Below, piece by piece: positions 35,263-43,842 of a stretch of 64,000 nt of DNA. The position numbers and the translations under genes were made by a program. How positions within the stretch are numbered: position 1 is the first letter of the stretch; each line of letters begins with the position of its first letter. Under the pieces are notes generated by a model. The model made no database searches. It had not been told where the DNA came from and was given only the letters and a program-made list of their open reading frames with translations. The DNA comes from Phaeobacter cretensis (GTDB taxonomy: Bacteria > Pseudomonadota > Alphaproteobacteria > Rhodobacterales > Rhodobacteraceae): the NCBI RefSeq assembly GCF_047372505.1, contig NZ_JBKBEU010000004.1:1-64000 (forward strand). The letters run 5' to 3'.

Positions 35263-36032
35263 ATAAGGTCAGCAATGAAATCCTCACCCAAGGGCCACCT
35301 GCACCGGTCCCACCGACCCAAGCCTCAATCGGCGCTGAAGCGCTTGCCGCGCTGGCGCATCGCCGCGCGGAAGCCACAGCAAGCACCAAAATGGAGAGCC
35401 CCACGGATAGCACAGATAATGGTCAAGAGAGTCAGCCAAACCGGGATGCCCCTGATCAGAACACCGATCAAAATATCGGCCAAGACATCAGCCCGGACAT
35501 GAACCAGACAAGATCGGGCATCAGGCCGGATCACAGTCTTGCAGATCTTGACCGGCTCGCCGCGCATCTGCGCGGTGGCAGTCAACCACTCGCCGCACGC
35601 GCAGACCTCATCGAATTGCACAAGCGGATCACGGCCATGTTTGCCACGCTCAACGATGGTCTGGGTGAGATGTACACCCAAAAGGCTGAGGGAGATCGCA
35701 TCGCGCTGAGTGCCCGCATCGACACGCTGGAGGAAGCAGTGAACCGGATGGAGGGCGCGCTGCGGATCGAATTGGAGCCAGTGTTGCGCGACAGTTTTGC
35801 CAAGGTGATTGCCGACACGTCGATCCACCAGCGTGGGCTGGGCCAGCGGCTGAAACGCGGACTTGTCCGTAGCGGATTTTGCGCGTTGATCCTGGCGCTC
35901 GGACTGGCCGCAGGCACGCTGTATCACAGCCGGATCGCAACCGCCTCCAGCACCGCCTGGACCGAGGCTCAGACCCAATGGGCCAGCTTTGTCAGATTTA
36001 TCGAAACCACCAGTGGTGATACGGGCCCGTAA
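35259..36032 (+). CDS. single-pass membrane protein of unknown function
   Basis: 257 residues, translationally coupled to the LuxR gene (ATGA overlap). The first ~95 residues are low-complexity, Pro/Ala- then Asp/Asn/Gln-rich (DQNTDQNIGQDISPDMNQT). The middle (LADLDRLAAHLRGG to LRDSFAKVIADTSIHQRG) is helical with coiled-coil character. One membrane helix lies near residues 208-228 (SGFCALILALGLAAGTLYH), leaving a short C-terminal tail outside. No enzymatic motif. Lying between a regulator and a secreted RTX protein, it could be a signalling or secretion accessory component, but there is no direct evidence. I do not recognise the family. Confidence 0.7.
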   Translation: MNKVSNEILTQGPPAPVPPTQASIGAEALAALAHRRAEATASTKMESPTDSTDNGQESQPNRDAPDQNTDQNIGQDISPDMNQTRSGIRPDHSLADLDRLAAHLRGGSQPLAARADLIELHKRITAMFATLNDGLGEMYTQKAEGDRIALSARIDTLEEAVNRMEGALRIELEPVLRDSFAKVIADTSIHQRGLGQRLKRGLVRSGFCALILALGLAAGTLYHSRIATASSTAWTEAQTQWASFVRFIETTSGDTGP

Positions 36033-36443
36033 CCCGATCACTATAGAAATAGCAGACTCTAAATAAAGAAAAAGAGTCTCAATCTTCCGGAGGCGCGGCT
36101 CCAAAGTTCGGCAGAATCGCTGTCCCAAACCCTTGCCGAACCTTGGGCCCGCTGCCTGTCCCAGAGATCTCTGCACGCTCTTCGCCCAGTCTTAGAGCAA
36201 TGCAAAGATCCGGCAGGGTCCAGGTCTCGGTGCCGCGCCCCGGAAACTGAAAATTTGATGAAAATTTGTCCCCATTTGGGGGCATCCGCCCCGCCAGATT
36301 TGCGGTGCAATCATGTCCAAAGACCCAAGCGGTCTTTTGGAGTGGCCAGGTCCCAAACAGATTATTGCCTGGTCAGATTTCTAATGGGGGTCGCGTCGGG
36401 GGGCGCATCAAACCCCGGTATATTAATTAGGAGGATGTTTAAG
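36033..36443. promoter_or_regulatory. 411-bp leader of the large RTX gene
   Basis: It holds two exact TGAAAATTTG copies at 36248-36257 and 36259-36268, 11 bp apart (about one helical turn), then CCCATTTGGG. A short inverted repeat lies at 36054-36079 (AGACTCT/AGAGTCT). A strong TAGGAGG lies ten bases before the RTX start. The repeats are candidate regulator sites. Confidence 0.4.
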
Positions 36444-38762
36444 ATGGGTACACCAGACGAAGGTTCCGACTGGGAAGTATGCAATCCTGAGTGCGAAATC
36501 GAATTCAGCGATGACAAGTTCTCACCAAATTACAACGATGGCACCACCGAGCGCGGTGGCACCGACGGCAATATCATCAATCTGAACGATCATGATGCTG
36601 GCGACAATGCAGCAGCTGGCGGCGGCAATGATGCTGTCTATGGCAATGCACGCAACAACCGGCTCGATGGTCAGTCCGGCCAGGACTATATCGAGGGTCG
36701 CGGCGGGGATGACGCCATCAATGGTGATGGGGGCAATGACACTCTATTTGGTGGCAATGGCACGCATCAAACCCGTGATGGCAACGACTGGATCGATGGC
36801 GGCAATGGCTGTGATTACATCGATGGTGAAAACGGCAATGACTCGCTTCTGGGCGGCAAAGAACAGGACACTGTCTTTGGCGGCAACGGCAATGACCAGA
36901 TCTTTGGTGATGACGGCGATGGCGACGAAAGCAACGGCGACGCGGAAGATTACCTCTATGGCGATCTCGGCAACGATTGCATGGACGGCGAAGGTGGCGA
37001 CGATTGCATGTGGGGTGACCGCGGCGGTCGCGCTGGCGAATCCCGCTTTGACGGGAACGACACCATGTATGGCCGTGGCGGCAATGACCGGATGAACGGT
37101 CAGGGCGGTGATGACCGTATGGCCGGTGGTCTTGGTGACGACCTGGTGATCGGTGGGTCCGGCAATGACGAGATGTTCGGTGACGAACGCCAGTCACAGA
37201 ACGACGATCTCGACTTTGGTGCGGACAGCGGTCCGGTTGGCAAAGGCCCCAATGAAGACGGGCATGACTGCATGCTGGGTGGCGAAGGCCATGACACCAT
37301 GGATGGTCAGGGTGGCCGTGACACCATGTTCGGTGAAACCGGCGATGACCTGATGCAGGGCGGCCGCGGTCGTGACCTGATGGATGGTGGCGAAGGCCGT
37401 GACGACGTCAACGGTGATGCTGGCAAGGATACCATCCGCGGCGGCAGCAACAACGACGTGCTCGAAGGTGGTGCCCAGGGTGACCTGATCTTTGGCGACC
37501 ATGCCCGGATCAAAGGCTATGATATCGATTGGGATTGCTGCGACGACGACGACAAAACGGCGGTTTCTTCAGCACATACCAGCGATGAGACCAATCTGCG
37601 CGATGTCGACTGCCCCGATTGCTACACACCGCAGGACTATGGTGAATCCGGCAATGACCGCATTCGCGGCGGCTCTGGCCATGACACCATGTACGGCGAA
37701 GCCGGCAATGACGTCATCATCGGCGGCCGTGGCTTCGACGAAGGCTATGGTGGCACCGGGCGTGACCGTCTCTATGGCAACCAGGGTAATGACACCCTCT
37801 ATGGCAACGAAGGTGACGACTGCGTCCACGGCAACATCGGCGACGACGTCCTGTACGGCAACTCCGGCAATGACACTGTCAAAGGTGGCGATGGCGACGA
37901 CCTGATCTATGGTAACAACCAGGCCGACACGCTTTATGGCGATGCAGGCGACGACACTATGTATGGAGGTCATGGCAATGATCTGATGCACGGTGGCGAC
38001 GACAATGACGTCATGAGCGGTGGCGACGGTGAAGACACCGTCAATGGCGACGATGGCGACGACCTGCTGATGGGTGATAACCGCGCTGATGAGCTGAACG
38101 GCGGCAACGGCGATGACGTGCTCCTGGGCGGCAATGGCAAAGACGACCTGAATGGCGACAACGGCAACGACTGCCTCTACGGCGAAGTTGGCGATGACGA
38201 TCTGGATGGTGGCCGTGGCCATGACTTCCTGGATGGCGGCGAAGGCAATGACACGCTGTACGGCGGGGCCGGCAACTTCAACGACTACCTGAAAGGTGGC
38301 GCGGGAGATGACGAGCTGACCGGTGGCAACGGCAAGGATGTCTTCATCATCGATCTGGAATGGGATGGCACCTCGTTCGTCTCAGGCGATGGCATCGACT
38401 GCATCAATGACTTTGATATCGACGAAGACCACGACGTGCTGGCCTTCCGCGTGACCAATGTCGGCGATGGGATCGGGACCTCGGCACAGGATGCCTTTGC
38501 GGCATTGGATGGCGGGGCAGCCTCGGTCAATGACGATGGCACCGACACCACCATCTCTGCTGGTGGGGCCACCGTGATCATCAAGGGTCTGACCAATGTC
38601 AACGGCTACAGCTCGCTTGGCCAGGACGCTCTGCCTTCGGGTGGCGTTGGGATCAATGCTGTAACCTCCGGCGATGCCGGCAGCTATGAGGCGATCCGGG
38701 TCGTGACCAGCGATGACGGCTTCGATGACAGCTACGACAACGTCTGGGGCCACACCATCTGA
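36444..38762 (+). CDS. large acidic RTX protein, type I secretion substrate
   Basis: 772 residues from the ATG at 36444, correctly spaced from AGGAGG at 36429-36434; upstream in-frame starts (36255, 36435) are not. From about residue 45 to 620 it is an almost uninterrupted series of calcium-binding nonapeptides (GGNGNDxLxG type, for example GGDGDDLIYGNNQADTLYG), broken by a short non-repeat island (WDCCDDDDK to DCPDCYTPQDYG). The last ~140 residues (GKDVFIIDLEWDGTSF, DEDHDVLAFRVTNVGDG) form the C-terminal secretion-competent domain. It has about 13 Cys, unusual for this secretion route. The exporter genes follow immediately. It is probably a surface or matrix structural protein that folds on calcium binding. 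Confidence 0.9.
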   Translation: MGTPDEGSDWEVCNPECEIEFSDDKFSPNYNDGTTERGGTDGNIINLNDHDAGDNAAAGGGNDAVYGNARNNRLDGQSGQDYIEGRGGDDAINGDGGNDTLFGGNGTHQTRDGNDWIDGGNGCDYIDGENGNDSLLGGKEQDTVFGGNGNDQIFGDDGDGDESNGDAEDYLYGDLGNDCMDGEGGDDCMWGDRGGRAGESRFDGNDTMYGRGGNDRMNGQGGDDRMAGGLGDDLVIGGSGNDEMFGDERQSQNDDLDFGADSGPVGKGPNEDGHDCMLGGEGHDTMDGQGGRDTMFGETGDDLMQGGRGRDLMDGGEGRDDVNGDAGKDTIRGGSNNDVLEGGAQGDLIFGDHARIKGYDIDWDCCDDDDKTAVSSAHTSDETNLRDVDCPDCYTPQDYGESGNDRIRGGSGHDTMYGEAGNDVIIGGRGFDEGYGGTGRDRLYGNQGNDTLYGNEGDDCVHGNIGDDVLYGNSGNDTVKGGDGDDLIYGNNQADTLYGDAGDDTMYGGHGNDLMHGGDDNDVMSGGDGEDTVNGDDGDDLLMGDNRADELNGGNGDDVLLGGNGKDDLNGDNGNDCLYGEVGDDDLDGGRGHDFLDGGEGNDTLYGGAGNFNDYLKGGAGDDELTGGNGKDVFIIDLEWDGTSFVSGDGIDCINDFDIDEDHDVLAFRVTNVGDGIGTSAQDAFAALDGGAASVNDDGTDTTISAGGATVIIKGLTNVNGYSSLGQDALPSGGVGINAVTSGDAGSYEAIRVVTSDDGFDDSYDNVWGHTI

Positions 38763-38781
38763 GCCATATGGAATGATCCTT

Positions 38782-38803
38782 CCGGGTGGCGGCCGCCATC
38801 CGG
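38782..38803. promoter_or_regulatory. GC-rich inverted repeat between RTX and exporter genes
   Basis: Adjacent 11-bp arms (38782-38792, 38793-38803) match at 10 of 11 positions. There is no T run. It could lower exporter transcript relative to RTX transcript by pausing or by protecting the upstream mRNA 3' end. Confidence 0.4.
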
Positions 38804-38924
38804 GGGGGTCTAGCCCTGGTTCAGGACAGCGATTTGGTCCCCGGCCAAGGATTGCCACCTTGGGCCAGGGCGCTGATCTGCCAGCTTCAGAACCTTCACA
38901 TCGTGCAACCGGGGGGTCACGGGT

Positions 38925-40676
38925 ATGAAGACGAAACGGGTCTTTGACGGACAACGGGGTGTTATCACCTCAATTTTTGTAGCGAGTATCTTTGTTAATC
39001 TGCTTGTCCTGACAGCGCCGCTGTACATGTTGCAACTGTTTGCCCGGGTCATGGCTTCGGGCAGCATGCCAACCCTGTTGGCCCTGACCACCGGCGCATG
39101 TATTGCGCTGGTGTTCTTTTTTCTCTTTGATGTCATTCGCCAGCGTCTCGTCGCCCGCCTCGGCTCGCGGCTGGAAGCAAGGCTGAGCCCGGTTGTCCTG
39201 CAAGGGATGATCAGTGGCAATCTGCCTGCAGAACTGCGCACGGCGGAGCCGATCCGCGATATCCAGGACTTGCGCGGCTTTGTTACCAGCCCGGTGTTCA
39301 TTGCGCTGCTGGATGCACCTTGGTCCTTGTTGTTCATTGCGCTGATCTTTGTGTTCAGCCCGATCCTCGGTCTGGTTGCCGTGGCGGGGCTTCTGGTGCT
39401 GCTCGGGCTTGGTGTGTTGAGCGAATTGATGGGCCGCGCGCCCGGCAAGACATCCGAGGACGCCGCCCGCGAAACCAATGCCGCTGTTGATGAGATGATG
39501 GTCAACGCGGAAATCATTCACGCCATGGGCAAGACCAGTGCCCAGATCGGCCGCTGGCGCGGGCGCGCTTTTACCGCCATCCTCTTTGGCACACTGGTCA
39601 CCGACCGGGTGGCGCTGATGACCTCACTGGCCAAGGCCGTGCGCATGGGGCTGCAGATCGCGGTCCTCGGTGTTGGCGTGGTTCTGGTGATCAACAATCA
39701 GCTGACACCGGGATTGATGATCGCCTCTTCGATCCTGCTGGGCCGTGCAGCCGCACCAGTGGAACAATCCATTGCCGGGTGGCGCGCATTGCTGAAGGCG
39801 CGCAGCGCCAGGGACCGGTTGAACCTGCTTCTCGCCTACGCCGAGGACACCAGTGACCGAATGGAACTGCCAGATCCCACTGGACGGCTGTCAGTGGAAA
39901 ATGCCACCGTGGTTCTGCCCGGCCGACAGGATCCGCTGCTGCTGGATATCACCCTGTCGCTGCAGCCGGGCCATGCGCTGGGTCTGATCGGCCCATCCGG
40001 CGCCGGCAAGACCACGCTTGCGCGCGCCTTGGTTGGGCTGCAACCGCTGGTGCGCGGCCATGTGCGCATTGATGATGCCGCCCTGACCGATTGGGACCCT
40101 GAACAGATCGGCCGCCATATCGGCTTTCTGCCGCAACAGGTGGAATTGTTCAGAGGCACCGTGGCCGAAAACATCGCTATGATGGATCCGGCGTCCAAAC
40201 CTTCGGATGTAGTGGCGGCCGCCAAACTGGCACGGGTGCACGAGCTGATCCTATCGCTGCCCGGCGGCTATAACGCCGAGGTGGGCCCGCGCGGCAGCTT
40301 CCTGTCCGCAGGTCAGCGCCAGCGCATCGGTCTGGCGCGCGCCTTCTTTGGCGATCGCAAGCTGATCGTGTTGGATGAACCCAATGCCAATCTTGATCCC
40401 GAAGGCGAAGAGGCGCTGGCCGCCGCTATCGAGGAGGCCTGCGATCGTGGCGCCATTGTTGTTGTGGTGACACACCGTCTCAACCTGTTGCGCCGGGTCA
40501 GCCATGCCGCCCTGGTGCAGGAGGGGCGGATCGCCCGCTTTGGCGAGGCCCGTCAGATCATCGAAGCTGCAGCCCAACCCATGAACCGGTCACAGAGCGA
40601 CCCCAAGATCACCAATTTCACGCCCCGCCGCGACGCCCAGGCCGGCTCCGGCGCGACAGAAGGAGCGCAGTCATGA
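38925..40676 (+). CDS. type I secretion ABC transporter (PrtD-type permease-ATPase)
   Basis: 583 residues, typical of PrtD-class exporters without the HlyB-type N-terminal peptidase-like domain. The membrane domain spans roughly residues 15-300 (ASIFVNLLVLTAPLYMLQLF, VFFFLFDVIRQRLVAR, LLFIALIFVFSPILGLVAVA). The ATPase domain has Walker A GPSGAGKTTLARAL near 357, signature LSAGQRQRIGLARAFFG and Walker B KLIVLDEPNANLDPEG. It sits in the inner membrane and should export the adjacent RTX protein, with the HlyD-type adaptor encoded next (ATGA overlap). No TolC-like outer-membrane partner is encoded nearby, so a chromosomal one is presumably used. Confidence 0.94.
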   Translation: MKTKRVFDGQRGVITSIFVASIFVNLLVLTAPLYMLQLFARVMASGSMPTLLALTTGACIALVFFFLFDVIRQRLVARLGSRLEARLSPVVLQGMISGNLPAELRTAEPIRDIQDLRGFVTSPVFIALLDAPWSLLFIALIFVFSPILGLVAVAGLLVLLGLGVLSELMGRAPGKTSEDAARETNAAVDEMMVNAEIIHAMGKTSAQIGRWRGRAFTAILFGTLVTDRVALMTSLAKAVRMGLQIAVLGVGVVLVINNQLTPGLMIASSILLGRAAAPVEQSIAGWRALLKARSARDRLNLLLAYAEDTSDRMELPDPTGRLSVENATVVLPGRQDPLLLDITLSLQPGHALGLIGPSGAGKTTLARALVGLQPLVRGHVRIDDAALTDWDPEQIGRHIGFLPQQVELFRGTVAENIAMMDPASKPSDVVAAAKLARVHELILSLPGGYNAEVGPRGSFLSAGQRQRIGLARAFFGDRKLIVLDEPNANLDPEGEEALAAAIEEACDRGAIVVVVTHRLNLLRRVSHAALVQEGRIARFGEARQIIEAAAQPMNRSQSDPKITNFTPRRDAQAGSGATEGAQS

Positions 40677-42076
40677 CCTCCAGAAACAGCCGAGAGTTGG
40701 CGCACCGCAATAGCAATGATATCGAATTCAGCCGCGGCTTTCAGGACCTGATGCCCGATGGCTTTGCGCTGCCCCGCACCCCGCCCACCCGCGTGCGCCA
40801 ATTGGTGATGTGGATGCTGGTCTGCGGTTTTGGCCTGTTTGGCGGTCTGGTGTTCTGGGCCACCCGCGCCGAGATGACCAGCGCCGTTGTGGCTGCCGGG
40901 CAATTCACCGTGGCCGGCGACCGGCTCAGCGTGCAGCATCTGGAAGGTGGCATCGTCCGCGAAATCAATGTGGCCGAGGGCGACATGGTGGCCAAAGACG
41001 ACGTGATCGCAGTGTTGGACGGGCGCCGGATGCGGGCCAACCGCGCCATTCTAACCAGCCAGTTGACCAGTCTTCTCGCCCAGCAGGCACGGCTGCAAGC
41101 CGAACTGGCTCAGGCCGATCAGATTGAAATATCTGCAGAGCTGGACCAGCTGATGGCAACAGATCCGCAGCTGGTCGCCTTGTTTGAGGTACAGCGCGAT
41201 GTCTTCACCAGCAACCGCGCCCTCTATGAGGGGCAGGTCCAGATCCTGCGCGACCGGATTTCCCAACTGGGCAAGCAGCTCAGCGGGCGGCGGTCGCGGC
41301 TGACCGCAGTTGAGGATCAACTGTCCCTGATCAAGGGTGAGGTCGCCGATCTGCACAAGCTCTATGAAAAGGGGCTAATCCCCAAAACCCGGCTCAGCGA
41401 TCGGCAACTGCAGGAAACCGGGCTGATGGGCACCTTCGGTGCGTTGGAAAGCGACAGCGAAAACATTCAGGTCCGCGTGGCCGAGACCGAAGAACGCATC
41501 CTGCAGGTTCACCGCGACACGGTGAACCGGATTTCCAGCGAAACCCAGTTGGTCCAGGAGCGCATTCTGGATCTGCGCCAACGATTGGATGCGGCCGATG
41601 ATGTGCTGGAGCGGCAAACCATCCGTGCACCACGTGCAGGCCGGGTGGTGGAACTGTCGATCAATACGCTCGGCCAGGTGCTGAACCCCGGCCAGAATGT
41701 GCTGGAGCTGGTGCCCTCGGGCAGCGATCTGATCGTGGAGACTCGTGTCTCACCCACCGATATCGACGAAGTGGTGACCGGTGGACACGCACGGGTGCAG
41801 CTCACGGCCTATAGTTTCCGCTCCACCCCGCCGGTGATGGGCGAAGTGGCCATGGTGGCCGCTGACAGTATTGCCGATCTCAACACCGGGATCCCCTATT
41901 ACCGCGTTCACATCCGCATACCGCCCGAAGAGCTGGCGGCATTGCCCAACGTCAAGACCCTGCCCGGCATGCCGGCACAGGCGATGATCGAAACAGGGCG
42001 GCAGACGTTGGCGGATTACCTGCTCAGCCCAGTGCTGCGCAGCATGTCGAGCGCTTTGAGAGAGGGGAATGGCTGA
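40673..42076 (+). CDS. HlyD/PrtE-family membrane fusion protein
   Basis: 467 residues with one N-terminal membrane helix (about 43-64, VMWMLVCGFGLFGGLVFWA). Then come a lipoyl-like half motif (VQHLEGGIVREINVAEGD), long coiled-coil helices (about 120-320) and the second lipoyl half (IRAPRAGRVVELSINTLGQ). The C-terminal beta-barrel domain contains IVETRVSPTDIDEVVTGGHA. These proteins bridge the inner-membrane ABC exporter to TolC. The start overlaps the exporter stop by four bases. It is the last gene of the secretion operon, with a strong terminator 70 bp downstream. Confidence 0.94.
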   Translation: MTSRNSRELAHRNSNDIEFSRGFQDLMPDGFALPRTPPTRVRQLVMWMLVCGFGLFGGLVFWATRAEMTSAVVAAGQFTVAGDRLSVQHLEGGIVREINVAEGDMVAKDDVIAVLDGRRMRANRAILTSQLTSLLAQQARLQAELAQADQIEISAELDQLMATDPQLVALFEVQRDVFTSNRALYEGQVQILRDRISQLGKQLSGRRSRLTAVEDQLSLIKGEVADLHKLYEKGLIPKTRLSDRQLQETGLMGTFGALESDSENIQVRVAETEERILQVHRDTVNRISSETQLVQERILDLRQRLDAADDVLERQTIRAPRAGRVVELSINTLGQVLNPGQNVLELVPSGSDLIVETRVSPTDIDEVVTGGHARVQLTAYSFRSTPPVMGEVAMVAADSIADLNTGIPYYRVHIRIPPEELAALPNVKTLPGMPAQAMIETGRQTLADYLLSPVLRSMSSALREGNG

Positions 42077-42147
42077 TCAGGAATACGCGGCCGATAAGAC
42101 GTCTGGCGTTTCATTCCTGGGGGGGACCTGATCAGCCATCCTTTCAT

Positions 42148-42179
42148 CCCGCCCGGCCCCTGGCCGGGCGGGTCTTTTT
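42148..42179 (+). terminator. rho-independent terminator of the secretion operon
   Basis: Perfect 11-base GC arms (42148-42158 with 42162-42172) and a three-base loop are followed by TCTTTTT. Confidence 0.9.
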
Positions 42180-42212
42180 GATCCACAAGCCCATTTGACA
42201 GCAGAAATAATA

Positions 42213-42272
42213 TAGGTCCGATACGGACCAAATGTTTCGCACGCGAAACATTTAGACAGAACTACTGACCTA
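42213..42272. promoter_or_regulatory. 60-bp palindromic element, candidate centromere (parS), copy A
   Basis: It starts TAGGTC and ends GACCTA. Inside are GGTCCG-N3-CGGACC and, at 42230-42253, 11-bp arms around two variable bases that include TGTTTCGCACGCGAAACA. The TGTTTC and GAAACA half-sites equal those of the general ParB target parS. A second copy of the same length lies at 48041-48100, on the other side of repA-parAB. Confidence 0.55.
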
Positions 42273-42339
42273 AAATAAGTAAATCATGTGGCTCTAACAG
42301 GGGTAATAGATGTCGTCATACGCACCCTACCCTACGGCT

Positions 42340-43353
42340 CTACTCCGCTATGCGCTTCTTGACCCATCCCAGAAACGCCGCATCGGGCCGACGCAGACGC
42401 GGCGCGCCAGAGCGCACCCACATCGCCCGCCACTCGGCTTCCAACGCGTAGACATCAACGCCGGGGATCAGGCCCCGGGCCTGCTCTAGCGTGCGCGCAC
42501 TCAGCACCGGCGGGCGCTGGCTGTTGTCGAGGATCGCGTGTTTCTGGGAAAACCGGATCAGATCCCCCGGAATCTCTTCCATCGCATAATCCGGCAAGGG
42601 AGCCGCGCTGATCATGTCGCGCAGCATCTTGCGAAACACCCGGCGCGGGCTGGCGGAGCCGGATTTCTTCAACAGCGTCTCCACCGAAATGGTCCAGCTG
42701 TCCTGGCGGCCACAATGTTTGCGCGCCAGTTCATAGATGCGCCGCTCCAGCGGTTTGCGCAGGCGAAAATAATCGCGGCTGAGCGTCAGCACCGATTTCG
42801 ACATCACCGCGCGATAGATCCATTCCGACAGGGTAACCACCACATTGACCATGCGGCCACCGCGGGCCTTGCGCACGATCTCCCAGCTTTCAATCAGGCC
42901 AAAGCCGCTGGTGACCTCCTGCCCGCCGGTGACAATATTGGTCGTGATCCGGGTTCCTGCCAACCGCTCAAACGCCTCGCGCAGACGCCGGTAGGCATCA
43001 CCCGAGGTCTCGCGGTTGGTCGCCACCAAAAGATCATGAGCGGTCAGATGCAGGGTGCGGCTGACCTGACGGCCAGCATTTACCGCCGCCATCAACTGGC
43101 TGATACAGAAGATCAGAATATCCTTGTCGTGGATCGTCGCCAGCCCTTTGACCGAGGGCACCACGGTGATTTCCGCGCCATTATGTTCGTAGTTCAGAAT
43201 GCGCCGATCCGGCCGTGTGCCAAGCGAGAACAGCGGATGCTCCATCGACGCCAGATCGTTTTTAGGGATCGCATCAAAGACATCGCAGAGAAAAAAATCT
43301 CCGCCCTGCCCTGATAGCTGCCCCGTTGCTTGGCCCATCATCTGGCCTGCCAT
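42340..43353 (-). CDS. repA: plasmid replication initiator RepA
   Basis: 337 residues. It belongs to the replication initiator protein A family used by roseobacter plasmids: DFFLCDVFDAIPKNDLASMEH, PLFSLGTRPDRR, FCISQLMAAVNAGRQVSRTL, RLREAFERLAGTRITTNIVTG, LSEWIYRAVMSKSVLTLSRDY and LRKPLERRIYELARKHCG. The fold should be a winged-helix DNA binder acting on iterons. The start is the ATG at 43353. It is divergent from parA, and the 489-bp spacer contains iterons, a DnaA box and an AT-rich patch. This identifies the molecule as a plasmid or chromid replicon. Compatibility-group assignment (RepA-I is suspected from the rhamnose cargo) needs comparison. Confidence 0.92.
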   Translation of the reverse strand: MAGQMMGQATGQLSGQGGDFFLCDVFDAIPKNDLASMEHPLFSLGTRPDRRILNYEHNGAEITVVPSVKGLATIHDKDILIFCISQLMAAVNAGRQVSRTLHLTAHDLLVATNRETSGDAYRRLREAFERLAGTRITTNIVTGGQEVTSGFGLIESWEIVRKARGGRMVNVVVTLSEWIYRAVMSKSVLTLSRDYFRLRKPLERRIYELARKHCGRQDSWTISVETLLKKSGSASPRRVFRKMLRDMISAAPLPDYAMEEIPGDLIRFSQKHAILDNSQRPPVLSARTLEQARGLIPGVDVYALEAEWRAMWVRSGAPRLRRPDAAFLGWVKKRIAE

Positions 43354-43455
43354 GTCACTGTCCTGTCTGCTCTGCCTCTCCCCGATTGTCCGGACCTTGT
43401 GGCCTCTTTCGGGGTGACTCGCGTCTTCGTGGTTTTGATTACGCCTACCCTAAAG

Positions 43456-43464
43456 TTATCCACA
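43456..43464 (+). promoter_or_regulatory. DnaA box
   Basis: Exact consensus TTATCCACA, 12 bp before the first iteron. Confidence 0.75.
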
Positions 43465-43475
43465 CCCATTCTCAA

Positions 43476-43535
43476 CGGGGGTTCAGAGTCACTGGTTCGG
43501 GGGTTCAGAGTCAGTCTTTCGGGGTTTCGGAATCA
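43476..43535 (+). repeat. three 22-bp-spaced iterons
   Basis: Two exact CGGGGGTTCAGAGTC units and one diverged unit, all on a 22-bp period (two helical turns), adjacent to the initiator gene. These are probable RepA binding sites. Confidence 0.75.
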
Positions 43536-43842
43536 CAGTACACTGAAAAATACCCCTCATCGCCAATGAAAAAAGGGCTTTGCACAGCTTGGTGTTGCGC
43601 CTTAACTTATATATAACTCAAATATAACAGGTAGAAAAAAGTTGCCTGCCAAAGAATGACCTGGGTTCGCTCAAAAATACCCCGGGTCATTACGGTGCAA
43701 GTCTCAGATTTACTTAGAAAAACAAAAACAGATGCGCGTATATCTTTCATGTGCGCTGTTTTGTGCTATCATCCCCAAAAGGCCGCACATCAATTGAAGG
43801 TTTCTACCAGAATCCTTTGATGGAAGGGGCGTAGGCAGAGGC

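Larger units (their letters stand above)
43354..43842. other. putative replication origin between repA and parA
   Basis: Reading rightward there is a perfect DnaA box TTATCCACA (43456-43464). Three iterons with 22-bp period follow: CGGGGGTTCAGAGTC at 43476-43490 and 43498-43512, and a degenerate CGGGGTTTCGGAATC at 43520. Then comes an AT-rich, probably unwinding, region (about 43600-43640, TTAACTTATATATAACTC). Finally there is an imperfect inverted repeat at 43655-43667/43679-43691 that may be a parA operator. The organisation is that of an iteron-regulated origin beside repA. Confidence 0.75.

Noticed and set aside
36600..38300. Regularly spaced repeats considered as CRISPR-like
   Set aside because: They are codons of RTX nonapeptides in one long frame; no constant repeat/variable spacer structure.
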